DNA of 55,087 bases from an uncultured Ruminococcus sp. (GTDB lineage: Bacteria; Bacillota; Clostridia; Oscillospirales; Acutalibacteraceae), in the NCBI GenBank assembly GCA_902785425.1, contig CACZYP010000032.1, positions 1 through 55,087 on the forward strand, in the 5' to 3' direction. Under the pieces are notes generated by a model. The model was not told the origin of the DNA and did not search any database. It worked only from the letters and a program-made list of their open reading frames with translations. Numbering within the stretch: the stretch's first letter is position 1; each line of letters opens with the position of its first letter. Made by a program: the position numbers and the translations under genes. Of this stretch, positions 1 through 7,748 are shown in pieces.

Positions 1-114
1 ACACCGAGAGGGCAAGCCGTAAGGCGCAGACCGATCGGCATGTGTTACAAGTGCCCTTGGGGTGCAAGCAAGTTTGGTGCTCAGCCCGCAGGGCGTGATT
101 TATTCAGTGATTCC
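1..114. mobile_element. Family A MITE-like element, right part (copy 1)
   Basis: Bases from about 20 to 114 match the right half of the complete copy at 24352-24592, including the end TTCAGTGATTCC that forms one arm of the inverted repeat. The next four bases are TTAA, which fits the 4-bp YTAR target pattern seen at the other copies. The left half lies outside the window or has diverged. No coding capacity is seen; an open frame running through it into the downstream radical SAM gene is treated as fortuitous. Confidence 0.75.
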
Positions 115-123
115 TTAAAGAGG

Positions 124-160
124 CGCCGCCGTATCCTGAGCGATACGGCGGCGTTGTCTT
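124..160 (+). terminator. Hairpin terminator after the repeat
   Basis: A 12-bp perfect stem (124-135 with 142-153) with a 6-nt loop is followed by TTGTCTT. It would end transcription arriving from the left and insulates the radical SAM gene. Confidence 0.6.
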
Positions 161-231
161 ATATTTCACGGTTTTATAAAGCTGCATTCACATTTAAGAT
201 GTATAATATTGAGTGTAAGGAGAGTGCTTTA

Positions 232-1251
232 ATGAAAAGAGATCTTATAGTCTTAGCCGATATGTACGGCTGCCCTAACAGATGCAGGCATTGCTGGCTC
301 GGTCATATGCCGAATAAAAACATGCCGGATAATGCCGACAAGATGATCGTGAATTATTTCAAGCCTTATTTTGATTCAATAACGTTTTACAGTTGGGTGC
401 GTGAGCCTGATTTTTGCGGCGATTATGAACAGCGCTGGCTGCGAGATAATGAGATATCAATAAACGCAAAGCCGCAGCGTTTTGAGCTTGCAAGCTTCCG
501 GAGACTTGCTCATGACAAGAACTATGTCAGATTTCTTAGATCAGTTGGAGTGAGCAAAGTGCAGCTTACTTTTTTCGGTACGGAAGAAATGACAGATAAG
601 TATGTCGGAAGAAAAGGAGCATTCCTGGAACTAATGAAAGCAGCGGAAATATTGACAGATAATAATATCTCGCCACGCTTTCAGGCATTTATCAATTCCG
701 AAAATGCAGACGACGTTGTAAGGCTGTTGTCAATAATTGAAGATATGAAGCTTTCAGAACGCTGTAAGTCTTTCGGCGGTGAGTTTTCATTTTTCGTTCA
801 TTCAGGTTCATGTGACGGCGAAAACAGAAAGCTTTATTCTTTGAGGATAAATAAAGAAGATATCCCGTCACAGCTGATACCGTATTATAATGATTATTCG
901 GAAACAAAGACGGAAGCGGAGTTGTGTGAGCTCCTTAAAAACAGCGATGAGCGCTTTGTTTATCATAACGATAACGAGATCACGCTGAATATTGCCAATA
1001 ATTTTGATGTGTATTTCAATTTTACGCATATGTTTCCTGCGTGGAAAATAGGCAATATCCTGACAGATGACAGTAAAGAGCTTTACGGAAAAATAATTGA
1101 AGAGGATATCCCGGCGCTTGATATTGCACGCAATACAGCGGTAAGCGAGCTTGTACGCAAATTCGGAGATCCGCAGTCGCATAAGATTTTCGATTGTATA
1201 GATGATTACAAAGCGTATCTGCTGAACGAACAAGTGAATATACTCATATAA
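232..1251 (+). CDS. Radical SAM protein
   Basis: A 339-residue protein with the radical SAM cluster motif CPNRCRHC: Cys14, Cys18 and Cys21 form CxxxCxxC, which ligates a 4Fe-4S cluster and cleaves S-adenosylmethionine. The rest reads as one TIM-barrel-type domain. No second cysteine-rich SPASM-like cluster is obvious, so the substrate cannot be named. The start at 232 is chosen because AAGGAG lies 9 nt upstream; longer in-frame starts would run back through a terminator hairpin and the family A repeat. The gene stands alone between that terminator and a convergent tRNA pair, so context gives no pathway. It could be a peptide-modifying or nucleotide-modifying enzyme. The class assignment is firm and the function is unknown. 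Confidence 0.8.
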   Translation: MKRDLIVLADMYGCPNRCRHCWLGHMPNKNMPDNADKMIVNYFKPYFDSITFYSWVREPDFCGDYEQRWLRDNEISINAKPQRFELASFRRLAHDKNYVRFLRSVGVSKVQLTFFGTEEMTDKYVGRKGAFLELMKAAEILTDNNISPRFQAFINSENADDVVRLLSIIEDMKLSERCKSFGGEFSFFVHSGSCDGENRKLYSLRINKEDIPSQLIPYYNDYSETKTEAELCELLKNSDERFVYHNDNEITLNIANNFDVYFNFTHMFPAWKIGNILTDDSKELYGKIIEEDIPALDIARNTAVSELVRKFGDPQSHKIFDCIDDYKAYLLNEQVNILI

Positions 1252-1256
1252 AGAAA

Positions 1257-1293
1257 ACTCCCAAAAGCCTGATCCGATCAAGCTTTTGGGAGT
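1257..1293 (-). terminator. Terminator for the tRNA-Pro transcript
   Basis: A 12-bp stem (1257-1268 with 1282-1293) is followed on the minus strand by TTTTCTTT. It lies between the 3' ends of the radical SAM gene and the tRNA genes and may serve both directions. Confidence 0.75.
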
Positions 1294-1303
1294 AAAAAAT
1301 GAG

Positions 1304-1377
1304 TCGAGGTGACAGGATTCGAACCTGCGACCTCTGCGTCCCGAACGCAGCGCTCTACCAAACTGAGCCACACCTCG
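1304..1377 (-). tRNA. tRNA-Pro (CGG)
   Basis: A complete cloverleaf can be drawn: a 7-bp acceptor stem CGAGGTG/CACCTCG, a D-arm with GGTAGAGC, an anticodon stem CTGCG/CGCAG around loop TTCGGGA, and a T-arm with GGTTCGAATCC. The anticodon CGG reads the proline codon CCG. The 3' CCA is not encoded, so it must be added after transcription. It lies downstream of tRNA-Gln on the same strand. Confidence 0.93.
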
Positions 1378-1384
1378 AAATAAT

Positions 1385-1407
1385 AAGCCTCACGTTTATG
1401 TGAGGCT
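1385..1407 (-). terminator. Hairpin between the two tRNA genes
   Basis: The stem GCCTCAC/GTGAGGC is followed on the minus strand by TTATTATTT. It may partly terminate the tRNA-Gln transcript or act as a processing spacer before tRNA-Pro. Confidence 0.5.
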
Positions 1408-1412
1408 CTTTC

Positions 1413-1486
1413 TGGCTGGGGAATAGGGATTCGAACCCCAACAAACAGAGTCAGAGTCTGTCGTGCTACCGTTACACAATTCCCCA
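1413..1486 (-). tRNA. tRNA-Gln (CTG)
   Basis: The cloverleaf has a 7-bp acceptor stem TGGGGAA/TTCCCCA, a D-arm with TAACGGTAGCAC, an anticodon stem ACAGA/TCTGT around loop CTCTGAC, and a T-arm with GGTTCGAATCC. The anticodon CTG reads CAG. Unlike the neighbouring tRNA-Pro, the 3' CCA is encoded (1413-1415 on the plus strand). Confidence 0.93.
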
Positions 1487-1498
1487 ACGACAAGAGTT

Positions 1499-1527
1499 AT
1501 TATAGCACGAATTACTGCCTCTGTCAA
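1499..1527 (-). promoter_or_regulatory. Consensus sigma-A promoter of the tRNA pair
   Basis: On the minus strand there is a perfect TTGACA (1522-1527), a 17-bp spacer and a perfect TATAAT (1499-1504), just upstream of tRNA-Gln. Confidence 0.9.
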
Positions 1528-1583
1528 CACTTTTTTCAAAATTTTTTTAAATTTTTTTCTGTGCGGCATTTTAGCTGCTTTTT

Positions 1584-1940
1584 TTATGCTTTGTCAGCAG
1601 ATCGAGCGGCGAGAGAGGCTATAAAAGAGAACACGAGTGCCGCCGTTATGCCTGCCGCAGAGCTTGCAACTGCGCCCGTGAATACTCCGAGCCAGCCGTG
1701 CAGGGCGACCGAGCTTTTAACGCCCTGTGCGATAGTGTTGCCGAAGCCCAGAAGCGGCACGCTCGCCCCTGCGCCGGCGTAATCGAGTATAGGCTCATAG
1801 AAGCCGAGCGCCCCGAGCACAACGCCCACCACAACGTAGCTTGTCAGTATTCTTGCAGGGGTGAGCTTCGTCTTGTCGATCAATATCTGACCGATCACGC
1901 AAAGAACTCCGCCTACCCAGAATGCGTTGAAATAGATCAT
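1584..1940 (-). CDS. spoVAE: Stage V sporulation protein AE (SpoVAE)
   Basis: A 118-residue, four-helix membrane protein of SpoVAE type. Recognisable family landmarks are GQILIDKTKLTPARIL near the N-terminus, LGALGFYEPILDYAGAGA in the middle and GVFTGAVASSAAGITAA near the C-terminus. SpoVA proteins move Ca-dipicolinate into the forespore and out on germination. The gene normally sits in a spoVA operon with spoVAC and spoVAD; here it is alone, so the partners must be elsewhere. AAAGGTGG lies about 9 nt before the ATG. A possible promoter is TTGTAC, 16 bp, TATAAT at 1999-2026 on the minus strand, but a forespore sigma factor would be expected and I do not see a clear sigma-G site. It supports a spore-forming host. 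Confidence 0.88.
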   Translation of the reverse strand: MIYFNAFWVGGVLCVIGQILIDKTKLTPARILTSYVVVGVVLGALGFYEPILDYAGAGASVPLLGFGNTIAQGVKSSVALHGWLGVFTGAVASSAAGITAALVFSFIASLAARSADKA

Positions 1941-2222
1941 TATCGGAAACCACCTTTGTTTGTATTTGAAAATGTTTTCTGTACAGCTTGCCGCTAAAAT
2001 TATATTTTGATATATTGTTAGTACAATACATAGATCGCCTTTTTTAAAATATGAACTTCGTTATTATTCCGTACGTCACATTGGCTTAGCTTCGTGCCTG
2101 CTGTATTTTTTATGGGAGCTTACATTTTGGTGCTTCGCACGCTGTTATTATTGCTTTGCTTTTACTGTTCATTGTTGCGGCTTTCATTTCGGGGTTTCTC
2201 GCCCCGAACCTCCGGCAGCTTT
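1941..2222. other. spoVAE upstream region, no gene
   Basis: AT-rich sequence upstream of spoVAE. It holds the possible minus-strand promoter at 1999-2026 and, at 2216-2239, an inverted repeat in which GCAGCTTTTTT pairs with the start of the first tandem unit. No supported coding region. Confidence 0.5.
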
Positions 2223-2564
2223 TTTGAAAAAAAGCTGCGCAAAAAACTTTTGGCTGTGTATTTCTTTACTTTATCAGCAAACTGACCGAAGAAATTTTTT
2301 CTGCACTAAACTTGAATATATTTTTTCTTTTTCGGAAGAAATAATTTTATGCGCCGAAAAACATTTTTTTGCAAGATATATTTTTGTCACCAATTTGAAA
2401 AAAAGCTGCGCAAAAAACTTTTGGCTGTGCATTTCTTTACTTTATCAGCAAACTGACCGAAAAAATTTTTTCTGCACTAAACTTGAATATATTTATTCTT
2501 TCTCGGAAGAAATAAATTTATGCGCCGAAAAACATCTTTTTGCAGGATATATTTTTGTCACCAA
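2223..2564. repeat. Two 171-bp tandem direct repeats
   Basis: Unit 1 (2223-2393) and unit 2 (2394-2564) are near identical, with roughly ten substitutions. Each begins TTTGAAAAAAAGCTGCGC and ends TTTTTGTCACCAA. The DNA is extremely AT-rich and the frames crossing it have no protein-like composition. It is probably a local duplication between spoVAE and trkA. Confidence 0.85.
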
Positions 2565-2587
2565 ACGGAAAAAACACGAATAATTTA

Positions 2588-2616
2588 TTGACGGGAACAT
2601 GATTTTGTAGTATTAT
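2588..2616 (+). promoter_or_regulatory. Promoter of the trkA-trkH-ktrB-ktrA unit
   Basis: TTGACG at 2588-2593, a 17-bp spacer and TATTAT at 2611-2616, about 60 bp before the trkA start. Confidence 0.65.
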
Positions 2617-2677
2617 AATGCTGATAACCTTTGCCGCTTTGGCGGCATGTTCCGAGAGTTTTAGTGGAGATCATTAT

Positions 2678-4060
2678 ATGAAAATTATTATTATAGGCTG
2701 CGGTAAGGTTGGAAGGACTATCGCCGAGCAGCTCGACGGTGAGGGCCATAACATCACCGTTGTAGATAAAAATCCCAGAACAGTCAACAGATTGACAGAA
2801 CATCTCGACATTATGGGCGTTGAGGGCGACGGAGCAAGCCGTTCGGTGCTTTTCGAGGCAGGCGTTGAAAATGCCGATCTCGTTATTGCAGTGGCAGATG
2901 CAGACGAACTGAATCTTTACATCTGTCTGCTTGCTCATTGCTCCGGTGCCAAGAATACGATCGCAAGAGTCAGAAATCCCGTTTATCATAAGAATATCAC
3001 TGAAAGCCAGTCTATGCGTAAGGCGATAGGTCTGTCGCTTATGATAAATCCCGAAAAAATTGCGGCTCTTGAGATGAGCCGCCTTATCAGATTCCCTTCG
3101 GCTATAGAGGTAGACTCTTTTGCAAGAGGAAACGTAGAGCTTTACACGCTTCGCCTTGCAGGCGATCATTTTCTTGTCGGGAAAAAGATCGCAGATATCG
3201 GTTTGCTTAAAGGCGACGTTTTCAAAGGTGAATCACGCATCTGTCTTGTTGAGCGTGATGACGAGATAATCATTCCGGGCGGCAACTTTGTGTTTGCTCC
3301 GGGTGATAAGGTGTCGTTTATATGCACGCCGTCAAAGGCAAGCAGGATATTCAAAAAGTTCAATAAATCTGCTCCGGCAAAAGCAAAGAACGTGCTTATA
3401 ATCGGCGGCAGCAGAACGGCTTACTATCTTGCCGATATCCTTATCGAGAGCAATATCAACGTTAAGATCATCGAAAAGCTGCCCGAACGCTGTGCAGAGC
3501 TTTCCGATCTTCTGCCCGAAGCAAATATCATAAGAGGCGACGCACTGAACGAAGAGCTTCTTGATTCCGAGGGCATTGACAAGATGGACGCCATCGTAAC
3601 GCTTATGCACCTTGATGAAGAGAATATCATGCTCTCGCTTTATGCACGTCAGAAGAGCGACGCTAAGTGCATAACAAAGATAGAACGTATCGTTTTCGAT
3701 AATATAGTTGACACGATGCCGCTTGACAGCGTTATCCGTCCGAGAGAGCTTACGGCAGAATCTATCGTTCGTTACGTTCGTGCCGTTAAAAACTCCGAGG
3801 GCAGCAACGTTGAATCGCTCTACAAGCTCGTAGACGGCAGAGCGGAGGCTCTTGAATTCAAGATCAATTCAAAAGACAGCCCCGTTGTCGGCAAGCAGCT
3901 CAAAACTCTGAAATTTAAGAACAATTTGCAGATCGCCTGCATAACAAGAAAAGGCAAGGCGATAATCCCTAAAGGCGAAGATACGATAGAACCCGATGAT
4001 CTGGTTATCGTAGTAACTACGCACAAGGGCTTGCAGAAAATAGACGATATTCTGGATTAG
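2678..4060 (+). CDS. trkA: Trk potassium uptake regulatory subunit TrkA
   Basis: A 460-residue cytoplasmic gating subunit with the duplicated RCK layout of TrkA. A first Rossmann fold starts with IIGCGKVG (residues 5-12), followed by a TrkA-C domain to about 220. A second Rossmann fold starts at VLIIGGSRTAYY (about 232), followed by a second TrkA-C domain with VVGKQLKTLKF and DDLVIVVT. It binds NAD(H)/nucleotides and controls a TrkH channel. The start at 2678 is chosen because TGGAGA lies 7 nt upstream and the glycine motif then sits at its normal position. trkH follows after 110 bp on the same strand. Length is normal for full-length TrkA. Confidence 0.92.
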   Translation: MKIIIIGCGKVGRTIAEQLDGEGHNITVVDKNPRTVNRLTEHLDIMGVEGDGASRSVLFEAGVENADLVIAVADADELNLYICLLAHCSGAKNTIARVRNPVYHKNITESQSMRKAIGLSLMINPEKIAALEMSRLIRFPSAIEVDSFARGNVELYTLRLAGDHFLVGKKIADIGLLKGDVFKGESRICLVERDDEIIIPGGNFVFAPGDKVSFICTPSKASRIFKKFNKSAPAKAKNVLIIGGSRTAYYLADILIESNINVKIIEKLPERCAELSDLLPEANIIRGDALNEELLDSEGIDKMDAIVTLMHLDEENIMLSLYARQKSDAKCITKIERIVFDNIVDTMPLDSVIRPRELTAESIVRYVRAVKNSEGSNVESLYKLVDGRAEALEFKINSKDSPVVGKQLKTLKFKNNLQIACITRKGKAIIPKGEDTIEPDDLVIVVTTHKGLQKIDDILD

Positions 4061-4170
4061 AACATTTTGACATAAAGACCGATGCTTTTCAGCGGTTCGG
4101 TTGATCGTATACAGGGAACTTATGTTGATTATATTGTTCTGAAAGAATTAACTATTAGAGAGGCGATCTT

Positions 4171-5637
4171 GTGAACAGCAATCTTGTCAGATATGTGCTC
4201 GGCTGGGTGCTGATAATAATCGGCGCCATGCTGATACTTCCGATCATAGTTGCAGTTATTTATCATGAAAATGATTATATTTATTTCGGCATAATAGCCG
4301 TTGCGTGTCTTACAATAGGCTTGATCTCATCGAAGATCAAGCCTAAAAACACGCAGATGTACGTCCGTGAGGGATATCTCTCCTGTGCGCTTACATGGGT
4401 GCTGCTCAGCGTTATCGGCTGTCTGCCGTTTTTTATAAGCCGTCAGATACCGAGCTTTACCGACGCTTTATTTGAATCCGTTTCGGGCTTTACCACTACG
4501 GGCGCATCTATACTCGGCGTTGACAGGCAGATAGAAGACCTGAGCCACAGCATGCTGTTCTGGCGAAGCTTTACAAACTGGGCAGGCGGCATGGGCATTC
4601 TCGTATTCATGCTTGCGGTCATATCGCAGCTGTCGGGACATTCCAATATGTACCTGATGAAAGCCGAAAGCCCCGGTCCCGTTGTTTCAAAGCTCAATCC
4701 GAAGCTGAAGGACACGGCAGCTGTTTTGTACGGCATGTACGGCGGACTTACGATCTTGCAGTTTCTATTGCTTGCACTGGGCGGAATGCCTGTTTTTGAT
4801 GCGATAACGCTTTCGTTCTCTACGGCCGGCACGGGCGGATTTTCCATAAAAAATGCAAGTGTTATGGCCTATGAGGGCCATTTTTATTGGCAGGCAGTCA
4901 TCACTGTATTTATGTTTTTGTTTGCCGTTAATTTCAGCGTCTACTATCTGATTCTCACAAAAAAGATCAGGCAGGCTTTCAAGCTCGAAGAGCTGCGCTG
5001 GTATTTTGTTATCTTTATATCGGCGATCGCATTGATAACGATAGATCTTACGATAAACGGATTCTACTCAAATGTTTTTGAGAGGATACATCATACGGCG
5101 TTCCAGGTTTCGACGTACATTTCGTCAACGGGATTTGCAAGCGCAGATTTCGATACATGGCCGGAGCTTTCAAAAACGATACTGATGACTGTGGCTCTTA
5201 TAGGTGCGTGCGCAGGCAGTACGGGCGGCGGACTTAAAGTGAGCAGAGCAATAATCCTTGTTAAGAGCACTGCAAGAGATCTCAGAAAGATGCTGCACCC
5301 CAATTCCGTATATACTGTTAAAATGGACGGCAAAGCGGTAAAGGAAGACGTTGTAAGCTCGATAAACACGTATCTTATACTATATGTTTTTATCATGGTC
5401 ATTTCGGTGCTTGTACTTTCGCTCGACGAGAAGATGGATTTTGCGACGGACTTTACGGCTGTTATAGCTACGTTCAACAATATGGGACCCGGTCTTGCAA
5501 AGGTAGGACCGACACAGAGCTATTATGACTATTCCATATTGTCAAAGTATGTTCTGATATTCGATATGCTTGCCGGTCGTTTGGAGATCCTTCCCGTTTT
5601 GATGCTGTTTAACAAAAGCTGCTGGAAGAACAAATGA
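4171..5637 (+). CDS. trkH: Trk potassium transporter membrane subunit TrkH
   Basis: A 488-residue polytopic protein of the TrkH/KtrB superfamily. The four pore loops are visible: SGFTTTGASI, STAGTGGFSI, SSTGFASADF and NNMGPGLAKVG, each with the selectivity-filter glycine. It starts with GTG, with GAGAGG upstream. With TrkA just upstream it forms a complete potassium uptake pair. The extended N-terminal helices (TrkH type) separate it from the shorter KtrB-like gene that follows. It acts in the cytoplasmic membrane and the operon context is coherent. Confidence 0.92.
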   Translation: MNSNLVRYVLGWVLIIIGAMLILPIIVAVIYHENDYIYFGIIAVACLTIGLISSKIKPKNTQMYVREGYLSCALTWVLLSVIGCLPFFISRQIPSFTDALFESVSGFTTTGASILGVDRQIEDLSHSMLFWRSFTNWAGGMGILVFMLAVISQLSGHSNMYLMKAESPGPVVSKLNPKLKDTAAVLYGMYGGLTILQFLLLALGGMPVFDAITLSFSTAGTGGFSIKNASVMAYEGHFYWQAVITVFMFLFAVNFSVYYLILTKKIRQAFKLEELRWYFVIFISAIALITIDLTINGFYSNVFERIHHTAFQVSTYISSTGFASADFDTWPELSKTILMTVALIGACAGSTGGGLKVSRAIILVKSTARDLRKMLHPNSVYTVKMDGKAVKEDVVSSINTYLILYVFIMVISVLVLSLDEKMDFATDFTAVIATFNNMGPGLAKVGPTQSYYDYSILSKYVLIFDMLAGRLEILPVLMLFNKSCWKNK

Positions 5638-5691
5638 TCATAAAGCACGAATGTTTATAAAATTTGATCCGGATGGGCACAGGGGGCAAAA

Positions 5692-7035
5692 ATGCGAGAA
5701 AAATTGAGCCGCCTGAACGGTCAGAGTACAAAGACGTTCAGGATAATAATAGTAAGTTTTGTTTTGATGATAATGGCGGGAGCGCTGCTTCTTATGCTTC
5801 CTATAGCGTCTCGTGACCGCACTGTTACTCCGTTTGCGGACACGTTGTTTACGGCATTGTCGGCAACATGCGTAACGGGTCTTATAGTTCATGATACTGC
5901 AACGCATTGGTCGCTGTTCGGTCAGGTAGTTATTATAACTCTGATACAGATAGGCGGCATGGGCGTTATAACGATAGGTCTTACGATAATGAGACTTTCC
6001 GGAAAGCGTATAGGAATGTGGCAGCGAAGCACGATGCAGGAATCTATCTCCGCTCCTCAGCTTGGAGGTATAATAAAGCTTACGGGATTTATACTTACCG
6101 GTTCCGCCGCTGTCGAGCTTATCGGAGCGCTTTTGCTTATGCCGGTGTTCTGCAGCGAATTCGGTATCGGCAAGGGAATATGGTATTCGTTCTTCCATTC
6201 GATATCGGCGTTCTGTAACGCAGGCTTCGACCTTATGGGCTGCCGTGAAAAGTTCTCATCGCTCACAACATTAAACGGCAATATCTATTTCAACTGTGTT
6301 ATCATGATGCTGATAATCATCGGCGGTATCGGCTTCCTGACATGGCACGATATCGGCACATATAAATTCAATGTCCGCAAATACTCTTTGCAGAGCAAGG
6401 TAATACTTTTAACATCGCTGCTGCTTATCCTGATCCCGGCAGTGTATATGTTCTTCTTTGAGTACGGTGCACTGCCGATGAAAAACAGAGTGCTAAGCTC
6501 TTTCTTCCAGTCTGTTACAACGAGAACGGCAGGCTTCAATACGACAAACCTTGACGAGATGGACGAAACGGGAAAAGCTGTCATGATCTTCCTGATGGTG
6601 ATCGGCGGCTCTCCGGGATCCACGGCAGGCGGTATGAAAACCACAACGTTTGCTGTGCTTTTCTTCGCAGCCACAGCGGTTTTCGGCAGAAGAAAGGATG
6701 TTCAGTGCTTCGGAAGAAGACTCCCCGAGGAATCTATCCGAAATGCGGGAGCGATTCTTTTCATGTATATGTCGCTTTTCCTTGTAAGCGGTATCGCAAT
6801 AAGCAGAATAGAGCATCTTCCGCTCATAACCTGCCTTTTTGAAACAGGCTCGGCGGTAGGTACTGTAGGACTTACGCTCGGTATAACGCCGTTGCTTTCA
6901 AACATTTCAAGGATCATACTCATGGCTCTGATGTTTTTCGGCAGAGTAGGAGGACTCACGCTTATCTATGCGGCGCTCCCGTCGAACGAAACTCAGGCTT
7001 CAAGGCTGCCAATGGAAAAAATATCGGTAGGATAA
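5692..7035 (+). CDS. ktrB: Ktr-type potassium transporter membrane subunit
   Basis: A 447-residue membrane protein of the KtrB family. Filter loops are SATCVTGLIV, SAFCNAGFDL, TTRTAGFNTT and GSAVGTVGLT; the segment GSPGSTAGGMKTTTF is typical of the family. A GGGGG-containing ribosome site precedes the ATG by about 6 nt. It is 54 bp downstream of trkH and 12 bp upstream of ktrA, so four potassium genes lie in one run. KtrB proteins form dimers gated by a KtrA octamer and are often Na+ dependent, which is family knowledge not visible here. Confidence 0.9.
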   Translation: MREKLSRLNGQSTKTFRIIIVSFVLMIMAGALLLMLPIASRDRTVTPFADTLFTALSATCVTGLIVHDTATHWSLFGQVVIITLIQIGGMGVITIGLTIMRLSGKRIGMWQRSTMQESISAPQLGGIIKLTGFILTGSAAVELIGALLLMPVFCSEFGIGKGIWYSFFHSISAFCNAGFDLMGCREKFSSLTTLNGNIYFNCVIMMLIIIGGIGFLTWHDIGTYKFNVRKYSLQSKVILLTSLLLILIPAVYMFFFEYGALPMKNRVLSSFFQSVTTRTAGFNTTNLDEMDETGKAVMIFLMVIGGSPGSTAGGMKTTTFAVLFFAATAVFGRRKDVQCFGRRLPEESIRNAGAILFMYMSLFLVSGIAISRIEHLPLITCLFETGSAVGTVGLTLGITPLLSNISRIILMALMFFGRVGGLTLIYAALPSNETQASRLPMEKISVG

Positions 7036-7047
7036 GGAGATAATAAT

Positions 7048-7692
7048 ATGGATTCGGCAATTATCATAGGTGTAGGCCAGTTCGGCGCTCATATTGCAAG
7101 AAGAATGAGCGAATTAAAATGCGAGGTTATGGCGATAGACGTAAACGAGGACCGTATCAACGAAATACTCCCTTACGTTACACACGCTCAGATCGGCGAC
7201 AGCACAAACCCCGAGTTTATGAGAGCTTTGGGCGTAGGCAACTACGATGTGTGCATCGTAACGATAGGCAACAGCTTCCAGACGTCGCTCGAAACTACAG
7301 CTCTTGTAAAGGAGCTTGGTTCTAAGATGGTAGTATCAAGAGCTGCAAACGATGTTCAGATGAAGTTCCTGCTCAGAAACGGTGCAGATGACGTTATTTA
7401 CCCCGAAAAGCAGACTGCCATGCGTGTTGCCACGAAGTATGCTTCAAAGACTATACTCGATTATATCGAGATGGACAGCAGCATTGCTATCTACGAAATG
7501 AAAGTTCCGAAGGATTGGAACTCGAAGACTATTATGCAGCTTGACATCAGAAAAAAGTTCAATGTCAACATCATTGCTGTTAAGCGTGACGCACACCTTA
7601 TGGTGCCGTCTGCCGACATGGTAATGACCTCGGACGATATAGCACTTGTTATCGGCGAAAGAAAGAACATTCAGAAGTGCTTTAAGGTTTAA
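7048..7692 (+). CDS. ktrA: Ktr potassium uptake regulatory subunit KtrA
   Basis: A 214-residue single-RCK protein. The Rossmann motif IIGVGQFGAHIA lies at residues 5-16, the conserved acidic MAIDVNEDRI ends strand 2, and a C-terminal TrkA-C domain contains WNSKTIMQLDIRKKF. AAGGAGAT precedes the ATG. It is the last gene of the potassium cluster and ends at a strong terminator. Having both a two-RCK TrkA and a one-RCK KtrA matches the two different membrane subunits upstream. No c-di-AMP riboswitch (ydaO type) is seen before the operon. Confidence 0.92.
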   Translation: MDSAIIIGVGQFGAHIARRMSELKCEVMAIDVNEDRINEILPYVTHAQIGDSTNPEFMRALGVGNYDVCIVTIGNSFQTSLETTALVKELGSKMVVSRAANDVQMKFLLRNGADDVIYPEKQTAMRVATKYASKTILDYIEMDSSIAIYEMKVPKDWNSKTIMQLDIRKKFNVNIIAVKRDAHLMVPSADMVMTSDDIALVIGERKNIQKCFKV

Positions 7693-7698
7693 ACAATT

Positions 7699-7748
7699 AA
7701 AAGCGCAGTATGCGGAGAGCGTGGCTCTTACGTATACTGCGCTTTTTT
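7699..7748 (+). terminator. Terminator of the potassium operon
   Basis: A long stem pairs AAGCGCAGTATGCG (7701-7714) with CGTATACTGCGCTT (7731-7744) with one mismatch, has a small inner hairpin AGAGC/GCTCT, and ends in T6. It overlaps the stop codon of the convergent apbE. Confidence 0.88.

Noticed and set aside
40-231. In-frame 64-codon extension upstream of the radical SAM start
   Set aside because: It runs through a family A repeat and a terminator hairpin. The start at 232 has a good ribosome site and puts the cysteine motif at a normal position.
2094-2583. Frames of 63 and 119 codons across the tandem repeats
   Set aside because: They translate the same AT-rich repeat twice and show no conserved pattern or start signals.
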